Shown piece after piece: positions 27,185-35,669 of a DNA stretch of 64,000 nt. Made by a program: the position numbers and the translations under genes. Under the pieces are notes generated by a model. It was not told where the DNA came from and ran no database searches. It saw nothing but the letters and a program-made list of their open reading frames with translations. Origin of the DNA: Onthovicinus sp900555545 (GTDB lineage Bacteria; Bacillota; Clostridia; Oscillospirales; Acutalibacteraceae); the NCBI GenBank assembly GCA_949296915.1, contig CASFPX010000005.1, positions 102,270-166,269 of the forward strand, written 5' to 3'. The stretch's first letter is position 1, and each line of letters starts with the position of its first letter.

Positions 27185-27859
27185 TTGAAAAAGATTTTAA
27201 TCATCGAGGACGATACCAATATCAACAACCTGATGGCGGAATGCCTACATAAGGCAGGGTACGGCTGCACGCAGGCCTTTTCCGGCACGGAGGGCCTGCT
27301 GCATGCGCAGCACGAACCGTTTGACCTGATTATTCTGGACTTGATGCTGCCGGGGCTGGACGGGGAGGCTGTACTGCCGCAGATCCGTGAGGAGCAGACG
27401 GCGTCGGTGATCGTCGTCTCGGCCAAGGACAGCCTGGACAGCAAGGTGGAGCTGCTCACCGCCGGTGCGGACGACTACATCACCAAACCCTTTGAGATGC
27501 AGGAGTTCCTGGCACGGGTGGGCGTACAGCTGCGGCGTACCGGCGGGACGGAATCGCACCCCAAAACGCTCCGCCATCACGATCTGGTGCTGAATGAATC
27601 CACCTACACTGCCACAGTTGATGGTACGGAGCTCTCCCTCACCCGGCAGGAATTTAAGATTTTGGAGCTGTTGCTCTCCCACCCCGACCAGGTCTTTTCC
27701 AAGCAGGATATCTACGACTACGCATGGGACGATCTGTACATCGGCGAGGATAAGACGATCAACGTACACATCAGCAATATCCGCAAAAAGCTGAAAGCCG
27801 TCACGGACCGCGAATACATCGAGACCGTGTGGGGGATCGGGTTTAAGCTGGCCAAATAG
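27185..27859 (+). CDS. OmpR-family response regulator of a peptide-resistance-type cassette
   Basis: A 224-residue regulator. Receiver: IIEDD, phospho-acceptor Asp in LIILDLMLPGLDG, KPFEMQEFLARV. The winged-helix C-terminus has LTRQEFKILELLLSH and HISNIRKKL. TTG start with a weak site. A TATAAT at 27146-27151 may be its -10. The gene order regulator-ATPase-permease-kinase is that of bacitracin/lantibiotic-responsive systems. Direct repeats immediately after its stop are likely its own binding site. Confidence 0.9.
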   Translation: MKKILIIEDDTNINNLMAECLHKAGYGCTQAFSGTEGLLHAQHEPFDLIILDLMLPGLDGEAVLPQIREEQTASVIVVSAKDSLDSKVELLTAGADDYITKPFEMQEFLARVGVQLRRTGGTESHPKTLRHHDLVLNESTYTATVDGTELSLTRQEFKILELLLSHPDQVFSKQDIYDYAWDDLYIGEDKTINVHISNIRKKLKAVTDREYIETVWGIGFKLAK

Positions 27860-27914
27860 CTTTAACTTTTCTTAAACTTTGCTTTGCGATTTATTGGCAC
27901 TCGGGCTGTACAAT
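27860..27914 (+). promoter_or_regulatory. 11-bp tandem direct repeat plus -10 element upstream of the ABC genes
   Basis: CTTTAACTTTT (27860-27870) is followed directly by CTTAAACTTTG (27871-27881), sharing 9 of 11 positions. A TACAAT -10 lies at 27909-27914 with no proper -35. An 11-bp direct repeat just upstream of a defective -35 is the usual target of OmpR-type activators. The regulator gene ends one base before it. Confidence 0.65.
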
Positions 27915-27947
27915 AGGGATCGTAAAGCAAAGGAGGCAAGTTTACAG

Positions 27948-28862
27948 ATGGAATATCTACTGCGTACAAACGGCCTGACCAAGCGGTACGGCCACAAAAA
28001 CGCGGTCGATCACGTAAATCTCCACATCCGTCAGGGGGCGATTTACGGATTGATCGGGCGCAACGGCGCGGGAAAGACGACGATCCTGCGCATGATCGCA
28101 GGGCTGGCATCCCCCACGGAAGGGGAAATCTCCCTCTTTGGCGAGACGGGCAAAAAGGCCCTGTATATGACCTCCCGTATCGGGACGCTGATCGAGGCCC
28201 CGGGCCTTTATCCGAACATGTCCGCTGCGGAAAACCTCAAACTGAAATGTCTGGCGCTCGGCGTGCGTAAAAAAGGGTATATCGATGAACTGCTGGACGC
28301 TGTGGGGCTAAGCGGCGTTGGACGCAAGCGGGTCCGAAATTTTTCCCTTGGGATGAAGCAGCGGCTGGGAATCGCGCTGGCACTGGTCGGGGACCCGGAC
28401 CTGCTCGTACTCGACGAACCGATCAACGGGCTCGACCCACAGGGGATTGCAGAGGTACGCGAGACCCTCTCCCGACTAAACCGGGATCGGAACATCACGC
28501 TGATGATCTCCAGCCATATTCTGGAGGAGCTCTCTAAAATTGCGACGGATTACGGTATTATCCACAACGGCGTCCTGCTCCAGGAGCTGACACAGGAAGA
28601 GCTGCTCGCCCGGTGCAGCGAGCGGATAGAGCTGAAAACGGATGATCCGCGCCGCGCCTGCGTCGTCCTGGAGGAGATGGGGATCCACGATTATAAAGTC
28701 ATTGACGCCGGAACGATCCAGATCTTTGAGCGGCTGAACGATGGCGGCGAGATCACCATGAAGCTGGCCGAAAACGGTGTGAAAACCATGGGTATCACCG
28801 TGAAAAACGAAGCGCTGGAGGATTACTACCTGAATCTGACGGGGGGGGCCATAAATGTTTAA
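27948..28862 (+). CDS. ABC transporter ATPase, lantibiotic/bacitracin-resistance type
   Basis: A 304-residue ATPase. Walker A GRNGAGKTT, signature FSLGMKQR, Walker B LLVLDEP. The Q-loop position carries Glu (GTLIEAPGLYPNMS), the E-loop known from LanF immunity ATPases. The C-terminal extension (residues 215-304) is a regulatory strand domain. The ATG at 27948 has AAAGGAGG upstream. It overlaps the permease gene by 8 nt. Confidence 0.88.
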   Translation: MEYLLRTNGLTKRYGHKNAVDHVNLHIRQGAIYGLIGRNGAGKTTILRMIAGLASPTEGEISLFGETGKKALYMTSRIGTLIEAPGLYPNMSAAENLKLKCLALGVRKKGYIDELLDAVGLSGVGRKRVRNFSLGMKQRLGIALALVGDPDLLVLDEPINGLDPQGIAEVRETLSRLNRDRNITLMISSHILEELSKIATDYGIIHNGVLLQELTQEELLARCSERIELKTDDPRRACVVLEEMGIHDYKVIDAGTIQIFERLNDGGEITMKLAENGVKTMGITVKNEALEDYYLNLTGGAINV

Positions 28863-29709
28863 TCTGATTAAGATGGACGTCTACCGGCTGCTGCACGCCG
28901 TTTCCACCTGGGTGATGATGGGCATCATGGTCCTGATTGCGGTGGTCTGCGTCGGGGCGACGCACGCCGATCTGGACGCCATGGCGGAGGACCCCATCTA
29001 TACCGAACAGGCAACTTCCACGGCTGAGGATGAAGTGGTATACGGCATCGTAGTGGATACGGATCCGGAGTGGATCCACGGGGACGTCCCGGCCAGCCAG
29101 ATGCTCGGCCTGCTGCTCAACAGCGGCATTTTGATGATTTTCTGCGCGGTCTTCGTCTCCCTCTTTATGGGGGCGGAACACCACAGCGGATACCTCAAAA
29201 ACATTGCCGGCCAGCTCCCCTACCGCGGGCAGCTGGCGCTGTCAAAATTCATCGCCATCGCAGTCGAAGTGCTGCTGATGTTTGCAATTTACGCGGTGTT
29301 CTGTATTGCGTCCGGGTATATTTTCTTTGGGGAGCAATTCACACTCGGCTCCGTTTCCGGGCTGTTCAAGATGCTCGGGACACAGTACCTGCTTCATCTG
29401 GGATTCAGTGCCCTGATCATGTTCCTGTGTATGTTCACGGGGAGCACCGCTTTCGGTATGGGCGCAGGGATTCTGGGCTGCAGTGGGCTGACGAGCCTGT
29501 TATATAGCGGGATCAACTGGGTTGTCCAAAAAATCCACAGCGGTGTCAATTTTGACTTTGGCCGATATATGCTGGATACAAACGTCTACGCCATCAGCGG
29601 AGCTTCCGCATCAAGCGATGTACTCCGCGCGGTGCTTGTGGCCTGTATCTTCGCCGTGCTGGCAGTGGGATTCTCCGCACTGATGATGCAAAGGCGCGAT
29701 ATCAAATAG
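28855..29709 (+). CDS. ABC transporter permease of the resistance cassette
   Basis: A 284-residue permease with about six membrane helices and a large extracytoplasmic loop between the first two (residues 38-85, acidic). The pattern ABC2-type KFIAIAVEVLLMFAIY is seen. Only one permease gene is present, so it probably works as a homodimer. It would remove antimicrobial peptides from the membrane (inference from the ATPase type and the linked kinase). Confidence 0.82.
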   Translation: MFNLIKMDVYRLLHAVSTWVMMGIMVLIAVVCVGATHADLDAMAEDPIYTEQATSTAEDEVVYGIVVDTDPEWIHGDVPASQMLGLLLNSGILMIFCAVFVSLFMGAEHHSGYLKNIAGQLPYRGQLALSKFIAIAVEVLLMFAIYAVFCIASGYIFFGEQFTLGSVSGLFKMLGTQYLLHLGFSALIMFLCMFTGSTAFGMGAGILGCSGLTSLLYSGINWVVQKIHSGVNFDFGRYMLDTNVYAISGASASSDVLRAVLVACIFAVLAVGFSALMMQRRDIK

Positions 29710-29718
29710 GGGGATACA

Positions 29719-30624
29719 ATGGTTGTCTGGGCGATAATTGCGACAATTCTGGCGGGAGTGCTATTCGTGCTCCTGCTCCTCTACCGGCGACAGGTCCAAT
29801 CGACCTGCCGCCAGTTGGCGTTCTTAAAAAAGCATCAAACCAATCTGCGGTTGGCCGCGGGGTTCCCCTTCCCGGAACTGAACGAACTGAATGATGGGAT
29901 CAATGAGATATTGGACCGCTCTCGGGAGATCGAGCGCGCAGTGAGCAGCAGCGACCGGCAACTGCGGGAGACAATCACCAGCCTGTCCCATGACATCCGC
30001 ACGCCGCTCACCTCTCTGGACGGGTACTTCCAGCTATTGGCACAGAGCGAGTCCGAGGAGGAGCGCAGGCGGTATATCGCGATTATTCAGGGCCGTATCG
30101 CCAGCCTGAACGGGATGCTCGAGGAGCTGTTCACCTATGCGAAGCTGCAAAATGAGAACTACGAGCTGTCACTGGAACGGGTCGATCTGAGCAAATGCGT
30201 GACGGACGCCTTATTCTCCTTTTATGAGGAATTAAACCGGCGCGGCATCACCCCCAATATTGCCCTGTGTGAAGAACGGGTCTGGATTCAAGCCAATGAG
30301 GAGGCCGTCCGCCGGGTGCTGCAAAACATCTTGAAAAACGCCCTGGAGCACGGACAAAACCAGCTCTTCATCCGTTTGGAACGTCAGGATGGGCATGCCG
30401 TTTTCACCTGCACCAACGACGTGGAACATGCGGGGGAGATCGATATGGATCAGGTGTTCACGCGATTTTACAAGGCGGACTCCGCCCGGACACACACCTC
30501 CACCGGCCTCGGCCTCTCCATTGCAAAGGGGCTGACGGAACGGATGGGCGGGGCAATCACCGCAGAACTTCAGGACACACAGTTTATCATTACGCTCACT
30601 TTTCCCGAGAAATCCGAAAAATAG
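29719..30624 (+). CDS. Short sensor histidine kinase without extracytoplasmic domain
   Basis: A 301-residue kinase. Only one N-terminal membrane helix (residues 3-22) is visible, followed directly by a coiled linker, HisKA (SLSHDIRTPLTSLDG) and ATPase boxes (NILKNALEHG, STGLGLSIAKGL). Lack of a sensor domain fits kinases that read the activity of their cognate ABC transporter. It follows the permease by 9 nt. Confidence 0.88.
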   Translation: MVVWAIIATILAGVLFVLLLLYRRQVQSTCRQLAFLKKHQTNLRLAAGFPFPELNELNDGINEILDRSREIERAVSSSDRQLRETITSLSHDIRTPLTSLDGYFQLLAQSESEEERRRYIAIIQGRIASLNGMLEELFTYAKLQNENYELSLERVDLSKCVTDALFSFYEELNRRGITPNIALCEERVWIQANEEAVRRVLQNILKNALEHGQNQLFIRLERQDGHAVFTCTNDVEHAGEIDMDQVFTRFYKADSARTHTSTGLGLSIAKGLTERMGGAITAELQDTQFIITLTFPEKSEK

Positions 30625-30680
30625 CAGAGCCAATAACCGCATTTCCATTGTGCGTGTTATCGGCTCTGTTACTTTATCTA
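30625..30680. terminator. Hairpin between convergent kinase and AraC genes
   Basis: A 13-bp stem (CAGAGCC-ATAAC arm against GTTAT-GGCTCTG arm, one wobble or mismatch) with an 18-nt loop, followed by T-rich sequence on the plus strand. It lies between two converging genes and may serve both. Confidence 0.5.
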
Positions 30681-30749
30681 AGCTTTTTTAATTTTTACAT
30701 GAATTAGCGTTTTATATTTTAAATCATCGGCGATGGCAGGATAGAACTG

Positions 30750-31604
30750 TTACGGCTGCTTTTTTTGTACAGGGATCCAGACCTCATAGGCTGTGTTCTC
30801 AGGATTGGGATTAAAGTAAACTTCAATATCCGGCCCCTCGGTAAACTCATAGCCCGAAGTTGGAAGCCACTCTGTCACAATACGCCGCTCCAATTCTTGA
30901 ATGGATTTTCCTGTCCCCGCGCCGGGAAAAACAGCCCACAAGCCAGCCGGGATTATATACGCCTCCAGAGAAGTATCAATATCAGCAGTTGAGGAGACCG
31001 CTATATAATACCGCCATTCCTCCGCATCACTGCAAGCACTTACCCCTAAAACTCCCTGTGGGGCATTGTTCATGAGCGAAATAATTTTTTCAATCGTTCC
31101 GTCTAAAACTGCGTCTTGCCACATTTGCGGCACTTGTAAAAAGTTCTGCTCAATTTCCCGACTCAAGGGATAGGACTTTCCAACGATGCGGAACGCCCCC
31201 TTGTTTTCAATCCGATAATTCAATTCATCCACTCCTTTGACGGTAATTTTAAACGTAATCGGCGGAAATGATTTTACCTCCACGCCGTCATTTTTTACCG
31301 ACGACGGACTGATCCCATGAACCGACTGAAACGCCCTGTTAAACGCGGTGGGTGAAGCATATCCGTATTTTGCCGCCACATCAATAATTTTGGCATTGCC
31401 GCCCTGCAGGTCAACAGCCGCTAACGACATCCTCCTTTTGCGGATATACTCGGATAAAGGCATACCGGCTATATAGGAAAACATCCTTTGAAAATGATAA
31501 GCAGAGCAACAGGCAATTTGTCCAAGCTTTTCATATTCAATCTCGCCTGTCAGATTTTCATCTATATAGCGAATTGCCGCGTTTAACCGCTCAACCCAAT
31601 CCAC
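30750..31604 (-). CDS. AraC family regulator with GyrI-like effector domain
   Basis: A 284-residue regulator. Two helix-turn-helix motifs are at the N-terminus (YEKLGQIACCSAYHFQRMFS and IIDVAAKYGYASPTAFNRAF), followed by a GyrI-like small-molecule-binding domain (about residues 120-280) ending in EVYFNPNPENTAYEVWIPV. This is the Rob/SAV2435-type layout for multidrug or stress response. GTG start with GGGGAG. Its codon use looks more AT-rich than that of its neighbours, which hints at transfer. Confidence 0.88.
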   Translation of the reverse strand: MDWVERLNAAIRYIDENLTGEIEYEKLGQIACCSAYHFQRMFSYIAGMPLSEYIRKRRMSLAAVDLQGGNAKIIDVAAKYGYASPTAFNRAFQSVHGISPSSVKNDGVEVKSFPPITFKITVKGVDELNYRIENKGAFRIVGKSYPLSREIEQNFLQVPQMWQDAVLDGTIEKIISLMNNAPQGVLGVSACSDAEEWRYYIAVSSTADIDTSLEAYIIPAGLWAVFPGAGTGKSIQELERRIVTEWLPTSGYEFTEGPDIEVYFNPNPENTAYEVWIPVQKKQP

Positions 31605-31701
31605 GGTTCATCTCCCCTTTTACCACTTTATTTTATCACTCCGCAAAGGGCAAAGTCCTCTCTTTTTCCGCACGGAAAAGAGAGGAGCAAGATACGAACA
31701 A

Positions 31702-32436
31702 TCAATCTATGTGGGCACAAAAATATTCAATCGCACGCTGGGCAAATGCTGCGGTGCCTGTTCCACCCGCATGGTCGATATTCTCCGTCATGCTGCCGCC
31801 GCCCGCATACATCATACCGAGGGAGCGCAGGATCTCCGGTGTACACGTATAAAAGTTTTCCGTAATAAACGCCTGCAACTGCCGTACAAGCTGTTGCGGC
31901 CGCTCGTCCGACGGTTCCCGGGTGCGGACCGCTCCAAACGCCTGAAAGATGGCCATCAACGCTTCGTTCAGGTGCCGTTCCATCTCCCGACTCCTGTTTT
32001 TTGACTTCTGCTCAAATTCCCGATAGGCGGGCGTCGTCCCCCACATCGCCTTGGCTTGGGCTGCATAGTCATCAATTTTTCTTGTATCAAAGGCTGAAAA
32101 ATCCAATGGTTTCACTCCAATCATTTGAATACCACGGGCCAGATCAATCAAATTTTCGATATGCTCCTTGCGAAGCCGGAGCAGCTCAATCTGCTGTTCC
32201 AACGCCCGATCCCTGTCAAAGGACGGGCTGTCCAGAATCGTCTTGATCTCTTTTAAAGGGAATTGCAGTTCACGAAACAGCAAAATGGATTGCAGGCGCT
32301 CCAGCGCCGTATCGTCATACAGCCGGTAGCCGGATTCCGTCGTCTGCGTCGGCCGCAGCAGTCCGATTGAATCATAGTAGTGCAGGGTGCGTACGCTCAC
32401 CCCGGTCAGCTCGCTCACCTCTTTTACGGTACGCAT
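31702..32436 (-). CDS. MerR family regulator with TipAS-like domain
   Basis: A 244-residue regulator. N-terminal MerR winged helix (TVKEVSELTGVSVRTLHYYDSIGLLRP, GYRLY), a long coiled-coil dimer helix (about 75-110), then a C-terminal helical domain of TipAS type (WGTTPAYREFEQKS...FITENFYTCTPEILRSLGMMY) that in homologues binds thiopeptides and other drugs. The ATG at 32436 has GGAGGAGG upstream. Its promoter has the 19-bp spacer of MerR-controlled genes, so it is probably autoregulated. Confidence 0.9.
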   Translation of the reverse strand: MRTVKEVSELTGVSVRTLHYYDSIGLLRPTQTTESGYRLYDDTALERLQSILLFRELQFPLKEIKTILDSPSFDRDRALEQQIELLRLRKEHIENLIDLARGIQMIGVKPLDFSAFDTRKIDDYAAQAKAMWGTTPAYREFEQKSKNRSREMERHLNEALMAIFQAFGAVRTREPSDERPQQLVRQLQAFITENFYTCTPEILRSLGMMYAGGGSMTENIDHAGGTGTAAFAQRAIEYFCAHID

Positions 32437-32462
32437 GATGCCTCCTCCTCCCGTGTGGTTGT

Positions 32463-32493
32463 AGTATAAGGCATAACGCCGCGTCAGAGTCAA
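32463..32493 (-). promoter_or_regulatory. MerR-type promoter with 19-bp spacer and operator dyad
   Basis: On the minus strand TTGACT (32493-32488), a spacer of 19 bases and TATACT (32468-32463). Inside the spacer is a dyad TGACGC-G-GCGTTA. Overlong spacers with a central dyad are the signature of promoters untwisted by MerR activators. Confidence 0.8.
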
Positions 32494-32514
32494 GTATTTT
32501 TGCTGATCCTGTAT

Positions 32515-32934
32515 TCAGCTGTTTCTCCTGATCTCAATCAAGCGGGAGACATCCTGGCAGCTGCCGTCGTCATCTTCCAGATCTATCATCAGCCATCGTT
32601 GGCCGTTCCACTCCCGTGTTGCCTCATAAACGAAGCGGATCCGTTCCGAACAATGTGGAAGCAGTTCTTCAACAGCATCTTTTTGGCGTTTTCCTACCAC
32701 GACCAGCACTGTAAAATAGGCCTCGTGCGGATAGATCGTGCAGAGCGATTTTCCGGATTTTTTAAACTTGATATTCCACCCCGGCGCCATGCTGCACGCG
32801 CTGTATGCGAGCTGCTCTTCAATACCATATTTTAGCTTTAACTCCGAACAGAAGCGGTCGAATACCGGATTGCGGACATAGGCGCCTATTTCCTCCAGCG
32901 TTGGGCGGTGTTGCTTGTCTTGTAAATCAATCAT
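32515..32934 (-). CDS. DUF3788 family protein
   Basis: A 139-residue soluble protein with the family pattern of a central GWNIKFKKSGKSLCTIYPHEAYF strand pair and a late EWNGQRWLMIDLED. Similar proteins are common in gut Clostridia; the fold resembles YdhG/DUF1801-like domains. Function unknown. AGGGAGG site before the ATG. It lies between the ftsH terminator and the MerR gene. Confidence 0.75.
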   Translation of the reverse strand: MIDLQDKQHRPTLEEIGAYVRNPVFDRFCSELKLKYGIEEQLAYSACSMAPGWNIKFKKSGKSLCTIYPHEAYFTVLVVVGKRQKDAVEELLPHCSERIRFVYEATREWNGQRWLMIDLEDDDGSCQDVSRLIEIRRNS

Positions 32935-32946
32935 AAAAACCTCCCT

Positions 32947-32983
32947 AAGAAAAGCAGCAGCAAACGCTGGACGCTTGCTGCTG
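32947..32983 (-). terminator. Intrinsic terminator after ftsH
   Basis: On the minus strand CAGCAGCAAGCG pairs with CGTTTGCTGCTG (one wobble) and is followed by CTTTTCTT. Confidence 0.75.
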
Positions 32984-32994
32984 TTTAAAGTAGA

Positions 32995-35103
32995 TCATTC
33001 TTTTTCATCCGCGCCCGGCTGTTCCACATCCGGGAGATTCTCCTGCTGTTCATCAGCGGGATCCTGCTGAACCCCTTCTTCCGGCTGCCCTGTTGTCTCC
33101 GGCGCAGAAGCCGGGGTATCCGTCGGCGGGAGTACGTCCTGAGATGCATCCTCACTGTCGGAGGAATCATCGCTCTGCGGAGTTGTCGTCGGAGCGTTGG
33201 GCACAATCTCCGGCGGCTCCGGATCGATAGGCTCGTTCTTCATCAGCTTGTCGAACACCGCGCCGCTGCACTTCTCATGCGTGATGAGGTATTCCGCCAC
33301 GCGGGACATCTCCTCCATGTGGCTCTCCAAGATCTCGCGGCAGCGACGGTAGGCGTCGAGAATGATCTTGTTGATCTCCTCGTCGATCTCGGACGCGACC
33401 TCCTCAGAGTAGTTGCGCATGTGGTTGTAATCCTTGCCGAGGAAGACCTCGTCGTTATCCTTGCCAAAGGCGATTGGGCCGAGCTTATCGCTCATGCCGT
33501 ACTTGGTGACCATCTTACGCGCGATATCCGTGGCGCGCTCGATATCGTTGGAGGCGCCGGTAGAGATATCGCCCATGGTCAGGGACTCCGCCACACGGCC
33601 GCCGAGCAAGACGACGATGCTGTCGAGCATGTCGGTCTTGGTGGTATAGCTCTTATCCTCCTTGGGCATGGACATGGTATAACCGCCGGCCATCCCGCGC
33701 GGGACAATGGAGATCTCGTGTACCGGATCCTGGCTGGGCAGGCAATAGGTGGCAATGGCGTGGCCGGACTCGTGATACGCGGTGAGCTTCTTCTCCTTAT
33801 CGCTCATCTTGTGCGAGCGCTTCTCCGTGCCGACGACAACCTTGATCGTGGCCTCTTCGATCTCCTTCATCGTGATCGACTTATATCCCCTGCGCGCGGC
33901 GAGCAACGCTGCCTCGTTGAGCAGGTTTTCCAGATCCGCGCCCGTAAAACCGGCCGTGGAGCGCGCGATCACGCCCAGATCCACATCGGGGGCCAGCGGT
34001 TTATTTTTAGCGTGAACCTTCAAGATGGCCTCGCGGCCGTTGATATCCGGATATCCGACCGTTACCTGACGGTCAAAACGCCCGGGGCGCAGCAGCGCCG
34101 GATCCAGAATATCCGGGCGGTTGGTTGCGGCGATGATGATAATCCCCTCATTCGCGCCAAAGCCATCCATCTCGACGAGCAGCTGGTTGAGCGTCTGCTC
34201 GCGCTCGTCGTGTCCGCCGCCCATCCCGGCGCCGCGGTGGCGGCCCACGGCGTCGATCTCATCGATAAAGATAATGGCCGGGGAATTCTTTTTGGCCTCG
34301 GAGAACAGATCACGCACGCGGGAGGCGCCGACACCGACGTACATCTCCACAAAGTCCGAACCGGAGATGGAGAAGAACGGGACATTCGCCTCGCCCGCTA
34401 CGGCACGGGCCAACAGCGTTTTACCGGTACCGGGCGGGCCGACAAGCAACACGCCCTTGGGAATGCGCGCGCCCAAATCGTTAAACCGGAGCGGATCCTT
34501 CAGGAACTCAACGATTTCGCTAAGCTCCTCCTTCTCCTCATCCGCACCCGCGACGTCGTCAAAGGTGGTCTTTCGCTTTTCATCCTTGGCCTGCTTGACC
34601 CGTGCCTTACCGAAGGAGAGGGTGCGGTTGGTCTCATTCGTCATGGTCTGGCTCATCTTGCGCGTGACGTAGAGAATGACGAGCAGCAGCACGCCCATGA
34701 GGATCACAGTCGGGAGCAGGGAGACCCACCACGAATCCCCGGATCCGGGGATATACTCCGCCTTTACCGGCGCATCGGGGTGCTCCCGGTTATAGTTCAT
34801 CACCTGTTCGTGCACATCCTGCACAAACAGACTCACATTTGGAACCGTGTACTCCAGCGTCTCGTCGCCCGAATCCACCGTCTTGTACTGGAGGGTACCG
34901 CTGCTCATATTCAGCGTATACTCCGTCACCTTGTTTTGATCAAACAGGCTGACGATCTGATAGTACTCTGTCTTTTCCGCCTTTGGCTGCTGATGGAGAG
35001 AAAAATAGGCGATCCCAGCGATCAGCAGCAGCGGGATCAGAATATACGGCAGGTACATCACCCATTTTTTTGCGGGACTGTTGCCGTTCTTTTTATCCAA
35101 CAA
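32995..35103 (-). CDS. ftsH: ATP-dependent zinc metalloprotease FtsH
   Basis: A 702-residue membrane AAA+ protease. Two helices (about residues 15-34 and 125-147) flank an extracytoplasmic domain; then the AAA domain with GPPGTGKT and [10 protein letters not shown], the second region of homology RPGRFDR and the zinc site HESGHA. The tail after residue 625 is long, acidic and Pro-rich, longer than in Bacillus. TTG start seven bases after AGGAG. It ends the rnj-ftsH operon. Confidence 0.95.
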   Translation of the reverse strand: MLDKKNGNSPAKKWVMYLPYILIPLLLIAGIAYFSLHQQPKAEKTEYYQIVSLFDQNKVTEYTLNMSSGTLQYKTVDSGDETLEYTVPNVSLFVQDVHEQVMNYNREHPDAPVKAEYIPGSGDSWWVSLLPTVILMGVLLLVILYVTRKMSQTMTNETNRTLSFGKARVKQAKDEKRKTTFDDVAGADEEKEELSEIVEFLKDPLRFNDLGARIPKGVLLVGPPGTGKTLLARAVAGEANVPFFSISGSDFVEMYVGVGASRVRDLFSEAKKNSPAIIFIDEIDAVGRHRGAGMGGGHDEREQTLNQLLVEMDGFGANEGIIIIAATNRPDILDPALLRPGRFDRQVTVGYPDINGREAILKVHAKNKPLAPDVDLGVIARSTAGFTGADLENLLNEAALLAARRGYKSITMKEIEEATIKVVVGTEKRSHKMSDKEKKLTAYHESGHAIATYCLPSQDPVHEISIVPRGMAGGYTMSMPKEDKSYTTKTDMLDSIVVLLGGRVAESLTMGDISTGASNDIERATDIARKMVTKYGMSDKLGPIAFGKDNDEVFLGKDYNHMRNYSEEVASEIDEEINKIILDAYRRCREILESHMEEMSRVAEYLITHEKCSGAVFDKLMKNEPIDPEPPEIVPNAPTTTPQSDDSSDSEDASQDVLPPTDTPASAPETTGQPEEGVQQDPADEQQENLPDVEQPGADEKE

Positions 35104-35129
35104 AGATCAACTCCTGTGTGAAACTAAAT

Positions 35130-35669
35130 TTATTTGGCGTAGACGCTCTCTTTCAGTACGCCCAGATATGGTAAATTCCGGTATTTTTCGTCATAATCCA
35201 ATCCGTATCCGACAACAAACTCGTCAGGCACACTCGCGCCGACATAGTCGGGGACGATATCCGCCCGGCGCCGTTCCGGCTTATCGAGGAAGGTACAAAT
35301 CTTAACACTGGCGGGGTTGCGGTCCATGAGCATCTTTTTCAGATAGCTGAGTGTCACGCCACTGTCGAGAATATCCTCCACGATCAACAGATCGTATCCC
35401 GCCAGATTGATATCCAGATCCTTGACGATCTTGACAACGCCCGACGTCCTGACGCCGGAGCCGTAACTGGACACCGCCATAAAATCAATACGGCACGGGA
35501 TGTCGATCGCGCGCATCAGATCCGCCATAAAGACGACGGAGCCCTTGAGCACGCTGACCATCAGAAGATTTTTGCCAGCATAGTCGGCACTGATACGCCG
35601 GCCGAGATCGGAGACAATGCGATGAATCTGCGCTTCATCCAACAGGACTCTCTCTATATCTTCTCTCAT
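35130..35669 (-). CDS. hpt: Hypoxanthine phosphoribosyltransferase
   Basis: A 179-residue purine-salvage enzyme. The PRPP-binding motif LLIVEDILDSGVTLSYL and the flexible-loop segment AVSSYGSG are present, as is the C-terminal FVVGYGLDYDEKYRNLPY. The ATG at 35669 follows GGAGG and overlaps the tilS stop by 4 nt. The tilS-hpt-ftsH order is conserved in Firmicutes. Confidence 0.95.
   Translation of the reverse strand: MREDIERVLLDEAQIHRIVSDLGRRISADYAGKNLLMVSVLKGSVVFMADLMRAIDIPCRIDFMAVSSYGSGVRTSGVVKIVKDLDINLAGYDLLIVEDILDSGVTLSYLKKMLMDRNPASVKICTFLDKPERRRADIVPDYVGASVPDEFVVGYGLDYDEKYRNLPYLGVLKESVYAK

Noticed and set aside
33277..35121. 614-codon open frame on the plus strand opposite ftsH
   Set aside because: It mirrors the codon structure of a clearly real ftsH gene, has no ribosome site or protein motifs, and is a GC-driven shadow.
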